Assembly: GCA_040398425.1 (NCBI GenBank)
Contig: JBBATZ010000002.1
Span: forward strand, 93,845-157,844
Reading direction: 5' to 3'
Length of the DNA: 64,000 nucleotides
From: UBA7672 sp040398425
GTDB taxonomy: Bacteria > Pseudomonadota > Alphaproteobacteria > Caulobacterales > Hyphomonadaceae
This document shows positions 53,093-62,132 of the stretch, one piece after another (within the stretch, counting starts at the first letter, position 1; each line of letters opens with the position of its first letter). A program made the translations under genes and the position numbers. A model generated the notes under the pieces. That model ran no database searches, was not told the origin of the DNA, and worked only from the letters and a program-made list of their open reading frames with translations.

Positions 53093-53851
53093 TCACAACT
53101 CCTTCGGCGGGGCGTGGGCGTCGATCTGGATCCAAGTCTGTTCGGAGAAGGCGAGGAGGTCGCCTGTTTCGCTGAAGAGGGCGGAGCCGGCGAAGTGCTT
53201 GCGGCGGTCGCGGCCTTTGTCCCAGGCGACCACAATGACGGGTGCATCTGCGTGGGGGCGGGCCAGTATGCGCGCGGACATTCGGCCCAGCACGATGGGT
53301 TCCGCTTCGATGGCGAAGGCCCCGGGACAATCGAGCGCGGCCCAGAGGAATTCGGGAGCGACGTGGCCGGAAGCGTCGGCAAGATCGGGCGTCGGCTGCC
53401 ACGGCGCCGCGACGATGCGGAAGTCGTTCGGGTTCTCGATGCCGGCCGGGTCCTTCAGCCAGTCGGGGAAGATACGCAGGCCATCGCCCTCGGCGCGGGC
53501 CGGGCCGCAGACGAAACAGTTAGGCAGGACGTGGTCTTCGACATTGCGAAAGCTGGCGGCCGCGACCGTCGCGGCCTCAAGGCCGGGTGATTTCACGTCA
53601 GGCGTTTCGATATGCACCGCGCGGAGCGACATGATCTGGATGCGGGTTGCGGCATCATCGGTCATGATGTCGAGGCCGTCGGCGGTGGGGTGGGCGCGTA
53701 GTGTCTCTTCGAGCGGGATGGGCGCGCGCAGCGTGACTTCGACCGCTTCGGCTTCGGGCAGAAGTCGCGCGGCGAGGCCGGCGGAGTAGCCGCCGTTGCC
53801 GAAATCGTACGGGCCGTTGAAGCGGCAGGCGATGGTGAACGTCTGCGTCAT
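53093..53851 (-). CDS. Hotdog-fold thioesterase family protein
   Basis: 252 residues. Two hotdog-like halves: an N-terminal G-Y-S-A-G-L-A-A-R-L-L segment with a helix, and a C-terminal half with a beta-strand-rich region starting at S-G-H-V-A-P-E-F-L-W-A-A-L-D-C-P. A C-F-V-C-G motif in the middle may bind metal or be structural. Acyl-CoA thioesterase is the likely activity. ATG 53851 is chosen over a start 60 bases upstream. Confidence 0.75.
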   Translation of the reverse strand: MTQTFTIACRFNGPYDFGNGGYSAGLAARLLPEAEAVEVTLRAPIPLEETLRAHPTADGLDIMTDDAATRIQIMSLRAVHIETPDVKSPGLEAATVAAASFRNVEDHVLPNCFVCGPARAEGDGLRIFPDWLKDPAGIENPNDFRIVAAPWQPTPDLADASGHVAPEFLWAALDCPGAFAIEAEPIVLGRMSARILARPHADAPVIVVAWDKGRDRRKHFAGSALFSETGDLLAFSEQTWIQIDAHAPPKEL

Positions 53852-53945
53852 GGGTGCGAGTATAGGCCGCCAAGGCCGTTCGGCAAAGATGCTGGATCGC
53901 GGCGCGGGCATCTGTCAGACAGCGCTGTCTTTCCTACGAAGTTGC

Positions 53946-54797
53946 GTGACGCGTAGCCTGATCCTGATTGCGGCGCTTCTCGGCGCGGCCTGCCAATCGG
54001 CGCCAGTGGCGAATGTTGCGTCAGCAGTCAGCAGCCAGCCGATCGTGCTGGGGCGCGGCTATGACATCGCCTCGGCGCTGCTGGGCGAGGTTCGCCATGT
54101 GAATGTCTATCTGCCGGCGGGATATACGAAGGGCGAGACGCGCTATCCGGTGCTCTACCTCATCGATGGCGGGGTGGATTAGGATTTCGTGCACATCGCT
54201 GGCCTGTCGCAGCACGCCACAATCAGCGGCAGCTTTCGCGAGATGATCGTGGTCGGGATCGAAACGCGGGACAGGCGGCGCGAGCTGACCTTTCTGGCGG
54301 TGACGGATGCCAGCCTGCGCAAGGATTATCCGACGCACGGCGAGTCGGACAGGCTTCGCGCCTTCGTGACGGGCGAGGTGAAGTCGTGGGTCGAGCAGCG
54401 CTATCGCACGGACGGTTTCGACGCGGTGATGGGCGAGTCGCTGGCGGGGCTTTTCGTGACGGAGACGTTCCTGAAACAGCCGGATGCGTTCGACGGCTAT
54501 ATCGCGATCGACCCGAGCCTGTGGTGGGACAAGGAGGCGCTGTCGCGCGCTGCGCCGGGATTGCTGGCAGGGCAGGCGGCGGGCGCGCGGACGCTGTTCA
54601 TGGCAATCGCGAAGAGTGGGCTGGAGATGCGAGTTGGACAGGCGATGATGTCGGCGGCGATCAAGGCCGCTTCGCCAGCGGGCCTGACGTTCGAATATGT
54701 GCAGATGCTGGATGAGCAGCACGGCACGATCTATCATCGGGCGGCGCTGGAGGCCTTGCGGATGGTGTTCGCCAATCCGCCGGAAGTTGCGCGCTAA
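53946..54797 (+). pseudogene. Secreted esterase (alpha/beta hydrolase) with in-frame TAG
   Basis: From GTG 53946 the frame encodes a lipoprotein signal (L-L-G-A-A-C) and an esterase N-terminus, H-V-N-V-Y-L-P-A-G-Y, ending Y-L-I-D-G-G-V-D before TAG at 54180-54182 (codon 79). The frame continues at once with D-F-V-H-I-A-G-L and G-I-E-T-R, then the nucleophile motif G-E-S-L-A-G and a His near H-G-T-I-Y. Family members read Q at the stop position (D-G-G-x-D-Q-D-F), so CAG to TAG is likely. The gene is otherwise complete over 283 codons. It may be dead or read through. Confidence 0.75.
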
Positions 54798-55822
54798 TCT
54801 TCCACAGCGAGGCCCGCCTCGCGCCATGCCTTCATGCCGCCGTCGAGCGCCGAGGCGTGCATGAAGCCAAGAGAGCGCAGCGTTGCGGCGGCGAGTGTCG
54901 AGATCTTGCCGAACTCGCACACGGCAACGATGCGGACGGTAGGGTCGGGGAAAGCTTCGTTGACGCGCAGCTCCATTTGGCCGCGCGGCAGAAACACGGC
55001 GCCGGGCAGGTGGCCGGCCTCGAAAGCATCCTTTTCGCGAACGTCGAGAACGACCAGATCGTTCTGACGGGCGGCGAGGCGGGATGCGAGTTCGTTCATC
55101 GACATGAAGGGCGTGGCTGCACCGGCTTCCGACAGAAGCTGGGCGACGGATTTCTTCCCGCTCATGTTGACGCGCAGCGCTTCGGTGAGGTGCGTAGGGG
55201 CCGAGATGTTGAGCGCCCTCATCATGGCGACGAATTCGGTGCGACCGGCTTTCTGCAGGCGCGGATTGGAGGCGATTTCTTCGCCGATGGTGGAGCCTGC
55301 TTGGCCCTTGTAGTCGTGCGCGGGATGTATCTGGGTTTCTGGATCGAGCTTCAACAGGCGACCGAACAGGCTTTCATGAAGTTGGTCGGCGTCACCTGTT
55401 GGCAGATCGGTGCGGCCTGTGCCGCCAATCAGCAGGGTATCGCCCGTGAAGACATGATCGTTCACCACATAGCAGGTTGAGTCCGCCGTATGGCCGGGCG
55501 TCGCCATCGCCTGCAAGCGCAGCGCGCCGACGATCAGCATGTCGCCATCGCCAAGGCGGAGATCGACATAGGGGGCAGGCGAAAGATGGCTCATGACAAC
55601 CTGTGCGCCAAGAATGCGGGCGATCTCGCGCGCGCCGGAGAAATGGTCGGCGTGTGTGTGGGTGTCGATCACATAGCGGATGGTCATGCCGTGGCGTGCG
55701 GCGAGACCGCGATAACGCTCGATGGCGCTTATCTCGGGATCGATCAGGGCGGCGACGTAAGTCTGTCCGCAGCCAAGGATGTAGGAGCGGCAGCCGCCCA
55801 CTTCGATGGTTTCGAGTATCAT
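54794..55822 (-). CDS. Metallo-beta-lactamase/rhodanese fusion (persulfide dioxygenase-like)
   Basis: 342 residues. The N-terminal 230 residues are an MBL-fold hydrolase with the ETHE1/persulfide-dioxygenase type motif H55-T-H57-A-D59-H60 and P-G-H-T, followed by F-T-G-D-T-L and H-P-A-H-D. The C-terminal 90 residues are a rhodanese domain with the active loop C302-E-F-G-K-I-S. Fusions of this kind oxidise glutathione persulfide and transfer sulfane sulfur. The stop overlaps that of the convergent broken esterase by 4 bases. Confidence 0.9.
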   Translation of the reverse strand: MILETIEVGGCRSYILGCGQTYVAALIDPEISAIERYRGLAARHGMTIRYVIDTHTHADHFSGAREIARILGAQVVMSHLSPAPYVDLRLGDGDMLIVGALRLQAMATPGHTADSTCYVVNDHVFTGDTLLIGGTGRTDLPTGDADQLHESLFGRLLKLDPETQIHPAHDYKGQAGSTIGEEIASNPRLQKAGRTEFVAMMRALNISAPTHLTEALRVNMSGKKSVAQLLSEAGAATPFMSMNELASRLAARQNDLVVLDVREKDAFEAGHLPGAVFLPRGQMELRVNEAFPDPTVRIVAVCEFGKISTLAAATLRSLGFMHASALDGGMKAWREAGLAVED

Positions 55823-55870
55823 GATCCCCTCATCTCTTGCGGGAAGATTAGCGGTTACAGTTTCGCGCCG

Positions 55871-56410
55871 CTAGTCGTTCAGCATCGCATCGAGCTTCAG
55901 CATGGTGTTCCAGTTGCGGGCGGTGCCGGTGACCATCCTCCTGGGCAAGATCAGTTTCGATTCGCCGATCGAGTCGCCATAGTCGATGTCGATTTCGCGG
56001 CCCACGATCTCGAGTTTTTTGCGCCTGTCGTATTTTGTGCGGAAGGTCTTGAGCCAGGCGGCGATGGCCTTGGCGTCGGGCTCGGCCTTTCAGACGAGGC
56101 AGACGAGATGCGCGGGGTCGTCTTTCGCCTTTTTCGGGAAGGGATTGGCCTTGAGGATGGCAGACCACTCTGACGGGCTGCGCGCCATCACTTCCGAGAA
56201 CAGGCCGAAGGTTGTCTCGATAATCTCTTCCACCGCCGCTTCCAGTTTTGCGTCGGTGGTCTTCTTCGCGTCGAGCACAAAGTTGCCACTGGCGATGAGC
56301 GTGCAGACGTTTTCATAGCCTGCCGCTTCGACCGCCTCGCGCAGTTCCTTCATAGTCACCTTGCGGTCGCCGACATTCACGGCGCGGAGCAGCGCGATAC
56401 ACCTTGTCAT
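55871..56410 (-). pseudogene. DUF1697 gene with in-frame TGA
   Basis: The N-terminal 106 codons are a clear DUF1697 protein (A-L-L-R-A-V-N-V-G, then L-R-E-A-V-E-A-A-G-Y-E-N-V-C-T-L-I-A-S-G-N). TGA follows at codon 107 (56090-56092). The frame then continues for 72 codons to TAG at 55871 with the matching family C-terminus, T-A-R-N-W-N-T-M-L-K-L. So the whole gene is present with one stop in the middle. TGA at a non-conserved spot does not suggest selenocysteine. A CGA-to-TGA change would explain it. Confidence 0.8.
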
Positions 56411-56423
56411 GTTGAGCGCGGCA

Positions 56424-56966
56424 TCAGGCGAGGTCCTTGCGCATTTCGGCGAGGTGGAAATCGCGATGGGTCTCGCCCGAAGTCTCGGTGAAGGGGAAGG
56501 GCAGCGTTGCGCCGGTCTGGCGATAGCCGCGGCGTTCGTACCAGGCGATCAGTTCGTGGCGCAAGTTGATGACCGTCATCACCATCTGGTTCGCGCCCCA
56601 GAGCTCCGCAACCCGACGCTCCGCTTCGGCGACCACGAGCTTGCCGAGGCCGCCACCATGCGCGCCCGGTTCGATGGCGAACATGCCGAAATAGGCGGCG
56701 TGGATGGATTGCGCCGGGTCGCGGCCGACGCCCTGCACGAGACAGCAGCCACGCAGGTTTCCGTGCTCTTCCGCCACGATGAACCGCGAGTCCTCACGCG
56801 CGATTAGCGTCACGACTTCGTCATGGTTGGTGCGAGGGCCGGTCAGCAGGTTGGCCTCGGACGTCCATTTGCCGGCGGCTTCCGGCCCGCGATAGGCGCG
56901 TTCGATCAGGTCGACGATCGCATTGGCGTCGCTTTTCCGGGCATAGCGGAATGAGAGCTGGGACAT
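56424..56966 (-). CDS. GNAT family N-acetyltransferase
   Basis: 180 residues of the GNAT fold. The acetyl-CoA binding motif is G-M-F-A-I-E-P-G-A-H-G-G-G-L-G-K-L-V-V, followed by the W-Y-E-R-R-G-Y-x-Q-T-G end motif. N-terminus R-Y-A-R-K-S-D-A-N-A-I-V-D-L-I is typical. CAGGAGACG before ATG 56966 fixes the start. It lies directly upstream of the DUF1697 gene on the same strand and may be cotranscribed. Substrate unknown. Confidence 0.9.
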   Translation of the reverse strand: MSQLSFRYARKSDANAIVDLIERAYRGPEAAGKWTSEANLLTGPRTNHDEVVTLIAREDSRFIVAEEHGNLRGCCLVQGVGRDPAQSIHAAYFGMFAIEPGAHGGGLGKLVVAEAERRVAELWGANQMVMTVINLRHELIAWYERRGYRQTGATLPFPFTETSGETHRDFHLAEMRKDLA

Positions 56967-57089
56967 GGACGTCTCCTGTTCCCCGCGTAATCCACGCGCA
57001 CGGGACAACGTCAAGCGGGAAGTGGCGGCAATCATTGCAGCTGAAGCGGCAGCATGATCAGACTGGCGCACGCAAGGCAGGAGAACCTC

Positions 57090-57542
57090 ATGCGGACTGC
57101 ACTGCTCATCCCTGCGCTAATGATGTCGCCGGCCGCCGTCGCGCAGCATCTGCCGCCAGATCCGGTGTTCTGCCGGCCGGAGCTTCATCCCAACGATGCG
57201 GTGACGGCGGCGCCCTATTCGCATCACGTTCTGTTTGAGGATGCGCATGTGCGTGTGCTCGAAATCCGCCTGCCGCCCGGCGCGAGCGAACCAATCCATA
57301 TCCACGCCCTGCCGAGCGTGATCATGGGCGAGACGGGCGGTGATGGCGGCGCGTCATTCGTGTACACCGAGTACCGGATGGTGGACGGCAACTTCGTGCA
57401 GGTTGCGCAGAACGAGGTGAAGCCCACAGGCGGCTATCGCGCCGTGTGGTCGCCGCCGGAGGGACCGCATGCCATCACCAATACGGGGCCGGTGGGCGTG
57501 AAATTCACGCGCGTGGAGATGAAGCCCGAAAGCTGTTCGTAG
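57090..57542 (+). CDS. Secreted cupin-like protein
   Basis: 150 residues with a signal peptide (cleavage near A-V-A-Q-H). The mature part is a cupin-like beta barrel: H-H-V-L-F-E-D-A-H-V-R-V-L-E-I-R-L-P-P-G-A, then P-I-H-I-H-A-L-P, and P-E-G-P-H-A-I-T-N-T-G. Histidines at H-I-H could bind metal. GGAGAA before ATG 57090 supports the start. It is convergent with the NIPSNAP-like gene. Confidence 0.8.
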   Translation: MRTALLIPALMMSPAAVAQHLPPDPVFCRPELHPNDAVTAAPYSHHVLFEDAHVRVLEIRLPPGASEPIHIHALPSVIMGETGGDGGASFVYTEYRMVDGNFVQVAQNEVKPTGGYRAVWSPPEGPHAITNTGPVGVKFTRVEMKPESCS

Positions 57543-57548
57543 GGCGCA

Positions 57549-58154
57549 TCACGGCGCCGGCACGAATGTCTCGCCGGTCCCTGGCATGTAGACCGGCGGC
57601 AGCGGGCCAACGACGCCTTGCATGAACGAGACTTTCGTCTCGATGGTCAGAGACTGGCGCACGGCGAGCGCGGCCTGCAGCGCGGCATAGTCGGCACCAT
57701 CTCCACCCATGGCTGCGCCATCGCGCGTCGCGGCCCAGTGGTCGAGGCTGGCGTAGCGGGTCGTGAGGTAGACTTCGTCATAGTCGGGTGAGGCTTCATT
57801 GCCGCCGGGGGGCGGGATCACCACCCACATGCCGACAATGCGGGCGCCAATCTTTTCGAAATAGGGCCAGATGCCGTCCTGGGACGCCTTCAGGAATTGC
57901 GGGAACGTGCCCTTCTTGATCTTCCAGTAGCGGATGGTGGTAACTTCCTGGCCGGGGACAGGCGACACATTGCGCACCGGGCCGCGCGTGGCGGGGCCGT
58001 CGCGGTTCATCTGGATTGGATTGTTGTTCGACGGCAGGGGTGAGGCGCCGGTCGCGGGCGGTTGCGCGATGGCCGTCGTGCAGGCGGCGAAGGAGAGGCA
58101 GGCGATGGCTGCGAGTGAGCGGGCGACAGGCGAGCGGGCAATGAGCGAGCGCAT
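57549..58154 (-). CDS. Secreted NIPSNAP-like protein
   Basis: 201 residues. A lipobox-like L-S-F-A-A-C follows the signal peptide, then a Pro/Asn linker. The mature domain resembles NIPSNAP/dimeric alpha-beta proteins: I-R-Y-W-K-I-K-K-G-T-F-P-Q-F-L-K, then F-E-K-I-G-A-R-I-V-G-M-W, then D-E-V-Y-L-T-T-R-Y-A-S-L-D-H-W. Function unknown. AGGGA before ATG 58154 supports this start over one 75 bases upstream. Confidence 0.72.
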   Translation of the reverse strand: MRSLIARSPVARSLAAIACLSFAACTTAIAQPPATGASPLPSNNNPIQMNRDGPATRGPVRNVSPVPGQEVTTIRYWKIKKGTFPQFLKASQDGIWPYFEKIGARIVGMWVVIPPPGGNEASPDYDEVYLTTRYASLDHWAATRDGAAMGGDGADYAALQAALAVRQSLTIETKVSFMQGVVGPLPPVYMPGTGETFVPAP

Positions 58155-58319
58155 GAGGGATGTCCCTGATCTGGTCAGCTTTTTGGGCGGCGCGACGCGA
58201 CGCCAGTTGTATCTACGCGTCGCGATCACATCTTCGAAGGCGGGCGTGTGCGGATTGTCAATGCGAGCTTAAGCGCACGCCTGTAGCATTCAACTCCCGA
58301 CCCCCAGCGGCACCATACC

Positions 58320-60107
58320 ATGAACCTGATCGACGGCCTCAAGAGCGACTGGATCTACATCAACGGCTTTCGCCGGATCATCGGCGCCGTCGGCAAGTTC
58401 GACCCGGAGGCCGCGTATACGCTGGCCGACGCGATCGAAGACGCGGTCGACGATCATCCTGAGCGCGTTTTTATCGCGTTTGAAGGGCACGAAATCACCT
58501 ATGCCGATTTCGAGGCGCGCGCGAACCGCTTTGCGCATTGGGGTCTGTCGTCCGGCCTGAAAAAGGGCGACACGGTCGCGCTCTTCATGGAGAACCACCC
58601 GGACTATATCGCGTTCTGGGTGGGCATGGCGAAGATCGCCGTCAGGACGGCGCTGATCAACTACAACCTGTCAGGCACGGGGCTGGCGCACTGCCTCAAG
58701 GTGGTCGACTGCAAGGCCATCGTAATGAACCTCGAGCTGGCCCCGAATTACGCCACTGCGCGGGATCAGGCGCCGCTGGCCCTGGGTGCATTTGTACTGG
58801 GCGGCGATGTCGACGGCGCAATCCGCATCGACGCGGCCGTGGATCAGGCCGCGCCGGGCCGACCGGACAAGTCTCTGAGAGCGGGGGTGAAGGGCGGGGA
58901 CGTGGCCCTCTACATCTATACGTCCGGCACGACGGGTCTGCCCAAGGCGGCGAAGATCACGGGTGTGCGGGCGCGTGGCCTTATGCGGGTGTTCAAGGAC
59001 GCGACCGAGGCCAACCTTAATGACCGCCTCCTGCTGACCCTGCCTTTGTACCACGCGACAGGGGGAATGTGTGGCGTCGGCACGGCGTTGAATGCGGGCG
59101 CGTGCATTATCCTGCGCCGGAAGTTTTCCGCCTCGCACTTCTGGCAGGAAGCGATCGACAACAAGGCAACCATGCTTGTCTACATCGGTGAGCTTGGCCG
59201 CTATCTGATGAACCAGCCGCCGACGACGATGGAGCGCAGCCACACCATCAAAAAGGGCTTTGGAAACGGCCTTCGCGCAGATGTGTGGGCGGAGTTCGTC
59301 AAGCGCACCGGCATCCATCAGCTGGTCGAGTTCTACGGATCGACCGAAGGCAATGTGAACTTCTTCAATCTCGACGGAAAGATTGGCGCGGTTGGGCGGA
59401 TTCCACGGCTGCTGCGCTCGCGACTGCCGGCGCGGATCATACGGTTCGATGTGGAGACGGAAGAGCCAGTGCGCGGGCCGGATGGGCTGTGCATCGAGGC
59501 GGCGCCGGATGAGATCGGCGAGGCGGTTGGGCCGATCACTGGTGAGGCGCGCCAGCGTTTTGATGGCTATAATGACGAGGCGCAGTCGAAGAAAAAACTG
59601 CTGCATGACGTGATGGCGAAGGGCGACCTGTGGTTCCGCACCGGCGACCTCATGAAGATGGACGCGGACGGCTATGTCTATTTCGCGGATCGCATCGGCG
59701 ACACCTTCCGGTGGAAGGGCGAGAACGTCTCGACAAGCGAAGTCGAGATCGCGATCTCGTCGATGCCGGGGGTCAAGCACGCGATCGTCTATGGCGTGCA
59801 GGTGCCGGGACAGGATGGACGGGCAGGTATGGCCGCGATCACGCCGGAGGGCGTAGATCTGAAGGCGCTATACGCGCACCTCGCGGCGAACCTGCCTGCT
59901 TATGCGCGACCCGTATTCGTGCGCTTCCAGAAGGATGTGGAGACGACCGGCACATTCAAGTATCGCAAGGTTGATCTGGTAAAAGAAGGGTATGATGCGC
60001 GCGCGACGGTTGATCCGGTATTCGTCGTCGACAATGAAGCGCGATCTTATCAGCCGATTACGCCGGAGCTGATCCAGAAGATCAATGGCGGTGCGATCCG
60101 GCTATAG
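58320..60107 (+). CDS. Long-chain acyl-CoA synthetase (FATP/VLACS-like)
   Basis: 595 residues. AMP-binding enzyme of the very-long-chain acyl-CoA synthetase branch. The P-loop I-Y-T-S-G-T-T-G-L-P-K-A-A-K is near residue 200, Y-G-S-T-E-G-N near 340, and F-R-T-G-D-L with W-K-G-E-N-V-S-T near 445-465 includes the ATP-binding hinge. It activates fatty acids with ATP and CoA at the inner membrane. Its stop overlaps the convergent AsmA-like gene by 6 bases. Confidence 0.92.
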   Translation: MNLIDGLKSDWIYINGFRRIIGAVGKFDPEAAYTLADAIEDAVDDHPERVFIAFEGHEITYADFEARANRFAHWGLSSGLKKGDTVALFMENHPDYIAFWVGMAKIAVRTALINYNLSGTGLAHCLKVVDCKAIVMNLELAPNYATARDQAPLALGAFVLGGDVDGAIRIDAAVDQAAPGRPDKSLRAGVKGGDVALYIYTSGTTGLPKAAKITGVRARGLMRVFKDATEANLNDRLLLTLPLYHATGGMCGVGTALNAGACIILRRKFSASHFWQEAIDNKATMLVYIGELGRYLMNQPPTTMERSHTIKKGFGNGLRADVWAEFVKRTGIHQLVEFYGSTEGNVNFFNLDGKIGAVGRIPRLLRSRLPARIIRFDVETEEPVRGPDGLCIEAAPDEIGEAVGPITGEARQRFDGYNDEAQSKKKLLHDVMAKGDLWFRTGDLMKMDADGYVYFADRIGDTFRWKGENVSTSEVEIAISSMPGVKHAIVYGVQVPGQDGRAGMAAITPEGVDLKALYAHLAANLPAYARPVFVRFQKDVETTGTFKYRKVDLVKEGYDARATVDPVFVVDNEARSYQPITPELIQKINGGAIRL

Positions 60108-62027
60108 GCGATCGCGACGCCAACCAGCCTTCGGCGTGACTTTTGCAGCCGGGTTGTTGCGCGCGTTTGTTTCTTTGGCGTCGGCGAGAAGCGTTGCGCA
60201 TGGCGCGTCCGGTTCTCCTCCTGTCTGGATGAAGGGCAGGACGGCAAGCGCGCCTGTGATCGAGGACAGCACGGCCGAGGCGGCAGCCTGCAGCAGTGTC
60301 GCCTCGCTCAAGGCCTCGAATGTCGGGTTGCGCAGCGTGCCGCCGAGCTTGATGTCGCCGGATATGGTGCCAACGGAAAAGTCGTGCGGCCGTGCGAAGA
60401 TCTGGATGTCCATCGCTTCAGTCTTGAGGTTCACGCCGCCCGTGGCCGCGACAAGACTGTCCTTGTTCTCGATGACGGCAGGCTGAAGCGTCGCCTGGCC
60501 ATTCTTGAAGGCGATGTTGGCGGCGAGACAGCGTGAAGGAATGAACTCGGGCTTCTTCTTGTCTTCCGTGGCGAAGAGCAGAAGGATTTCGCCAAGGTCC
60601 AGACCGGCTCCTTCGGTGGCGAATTTGGAGAGCTCGCTATTGCCTGACCAAACGCCGGCCTCACCGGTCGATGTTGCCGCGGCGTCGCGGAATCCGGAAC
60701 CGGTGAATGTCAGCGCGAACCGCCCATTCAGTGTGCCGCGGATCAGGTTGTTGGACGCGAACTGGCTTATTGCCATATTGCTGAGCGTGCCGGTTGCCTT
60801 CGTCGTCGCCGGATTCTTGCGGGCGTCCAGGTGGATCTTCGCGTCGAGATCGCCTGAGCCGGATTTGACAAGGGCGCGCTCGAAATCGAGCACGCTGTCG
60901 CGCAGTGTGACCTTGAGGGTCATCGACGAAATGCCAACGGGCGCATCGACCACTTTGGCGGCGACAAAAGCGATGTCGGCATTCACGGCGCCGAGACGCG
61001 TGAAATCGATCTCGGCGTCCGGAATAAGCCGGGCGGATTTTTCGTACCGGGCTTTCGCCGACTTCTGTTCAGCGTTCACCGCATCGCCCGTGCCGGTGCT
61101 GACCGGGATACCGAAGACAACGCCGAGATCCTTGAAATCGAGCTCGTTGGATTTCAGCGCTACGGTCAGAAATGGCTTGTTGGCAGCAAAATTGATGCGC
61201 ACCAGGCCTGTGAGATCACTTTTGCCAACACGACCCGTCAGGTCTTCGAGAGAAAGTGTCTGGCCGTTCAGGGACAAGGCGCCCTTGATGTCGAAGGGCG
61301 GCGTGTCCGGTGCAGAGGCCCCGGCAATTTCGGCGAGGTCTTTCATATTCTGGCCGCGAGCCGTAGCGGTTCCGTTGAGAGCACCGCCCCAATCGCGCTG
61401 AAGACCGTCGAAGGTGATCTTGTTGTCGCCGGAAGTTGCTTCGGCGCGGAGGCTCCCGTCCACGAAGGATCCTTGTGCGAGGATGATCTTCACGATGCGG
61501 GAGGTCTTGTTGTGCGTGAATTTGATCTCGACGTTCTGGGCGTCGATCGTATTCACGTATTTCTGCGGATTGAAGGGTGACTGGGCCTTGCCGTCGTCCG
61601 GCGGCAGCATGAGCTCTGCATCGCGGACGCGAACATTGTCCGCCCAGATGCGGCCGGGGAGGAATCCGAGCATATCGTAGCGGACATCGATCTCTTTCGC
61701 TTCGGCCGCGCCAGGCCAGGAGAGCGAGCGCAGGATGATCTTGTTGGAGAAGGGATGCTCGATGTGACCGATCTGGACGCGAGCGTCCTTGGCGCCGAAT
61801 GTGCCAAGCGCCCAGTTGACCATCGGCGTGCCAGTGGACGGGTTTGCGAGCAGGATGTTGAGTAGCACCCAGGTTCCAACAAGAACGGTGAAGGTTGATC
61901 CGGTCCAGACAAGGATCGTGTTCGAGGGCTTCTTCCACTTGATGTTGCCCACACACTCGCGGGCGCCGGCGTAAGTGCGCGCCACGCCAGACTTTACCTT
62001 GTTCCAATGCTCGTCAAACCCCGCCAC
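60102..62027 (-). CDS. AsmA-like inner-membrane protein
   Basis: 641 residues from GTG 62027, chosen because AGGAGG lies 8 bases upstream; the ATG-led frame to 62117 covers an intergenic hairpin. One membrane helix (about residues 36-58) is followed by a long beta-rich domain with repeats of the type L-S-L-E-D-L-T-G-R-V-G, then D-I-K-L-G-G-T-L-R-N-P-T-F near the end, a signature of the AsmA C-terminus. AsmA-like proteins bridge the envelope and carry lipids to the outer membrane. Convergent with the acyl-CoA synthetase. Confidence 0.85.
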   Translation of the reverse strand: MAGFDEHWNKVKSGVARTYAGARECVGNIKWKKPSNTILVWTGSTFTVLVGTWVLLNILLANPSTGTPMVNWALGTFGAKDARVQIGHIEHPFSNKIILRSLSWPGAAEAKEIDVRYDMLGFLPGRIWADNVRVRDAELMLPPDDGKAQSPFNPQKYVNTIDAQNVEIKFTHNKTSRIVKIILAQGSFVDGSLRAEATSGDNKITFDGLQRDWGGALNGTATARGQNMKDLAEIAGASAPDTPPFDIKGALSLNGQTLSLEDLTGRVGKSDLTGLVRINFAANKPFLTVALKSNELDFKDLGVVFGIPVSTGTGDAVNAEQKSAKARYEKSARLIPDAEIDFTRLGAVNADIAFVAAKVVDAPVGISSMTLKVTLRDSVLDFERALVKSGSGDLDAKIHLDARKNPATTKATGTLSNMAISQFASNNLIRGTLNGRFALTFTGSGFRDAAATSTGEAGVWSGNSELSKFATEGAGLDLGEILLLFATEDKKKPEFIPSRCLAANIAFKNGQATLQPAVIENKDSLVAATGGVNLKTEAMDIQIFARPHDFSVGTISGDIKLGGTLRNPTFEALSEATLLQAAASAVLSSITGALAVLPFIQTGGEPDAPCATLLADAKETNARNNPAAKVTPKAGWRRDRL

Positions 62028-62084
62028 GAGCAGGTCCTCCTGAACGGAAATCGCCCAGGCGATGGATTGGTTCCGGAATTCGGA

Positions 62085-62116
62085 TGTTCCGCACCGAGAT
62101 GACTCAGTGCGGAACA
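62085..62116. repeat. Perfect inverted repeat upstream of the AsmA-like gene
   Basis: TGTTCCGCAC and GTGCGGAACA, 10-base perfect arms, 12-base spacer. It lies between the stop of the broken gene at 62133 and the AsmA start on the minus strand. No T-run follows on either strand, so it is more likely an operator or RNA hairpin than a terminator. Confidence 0.6.
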
Positions 62117-62132
62117 CTCAGCGCTGTGGCCA

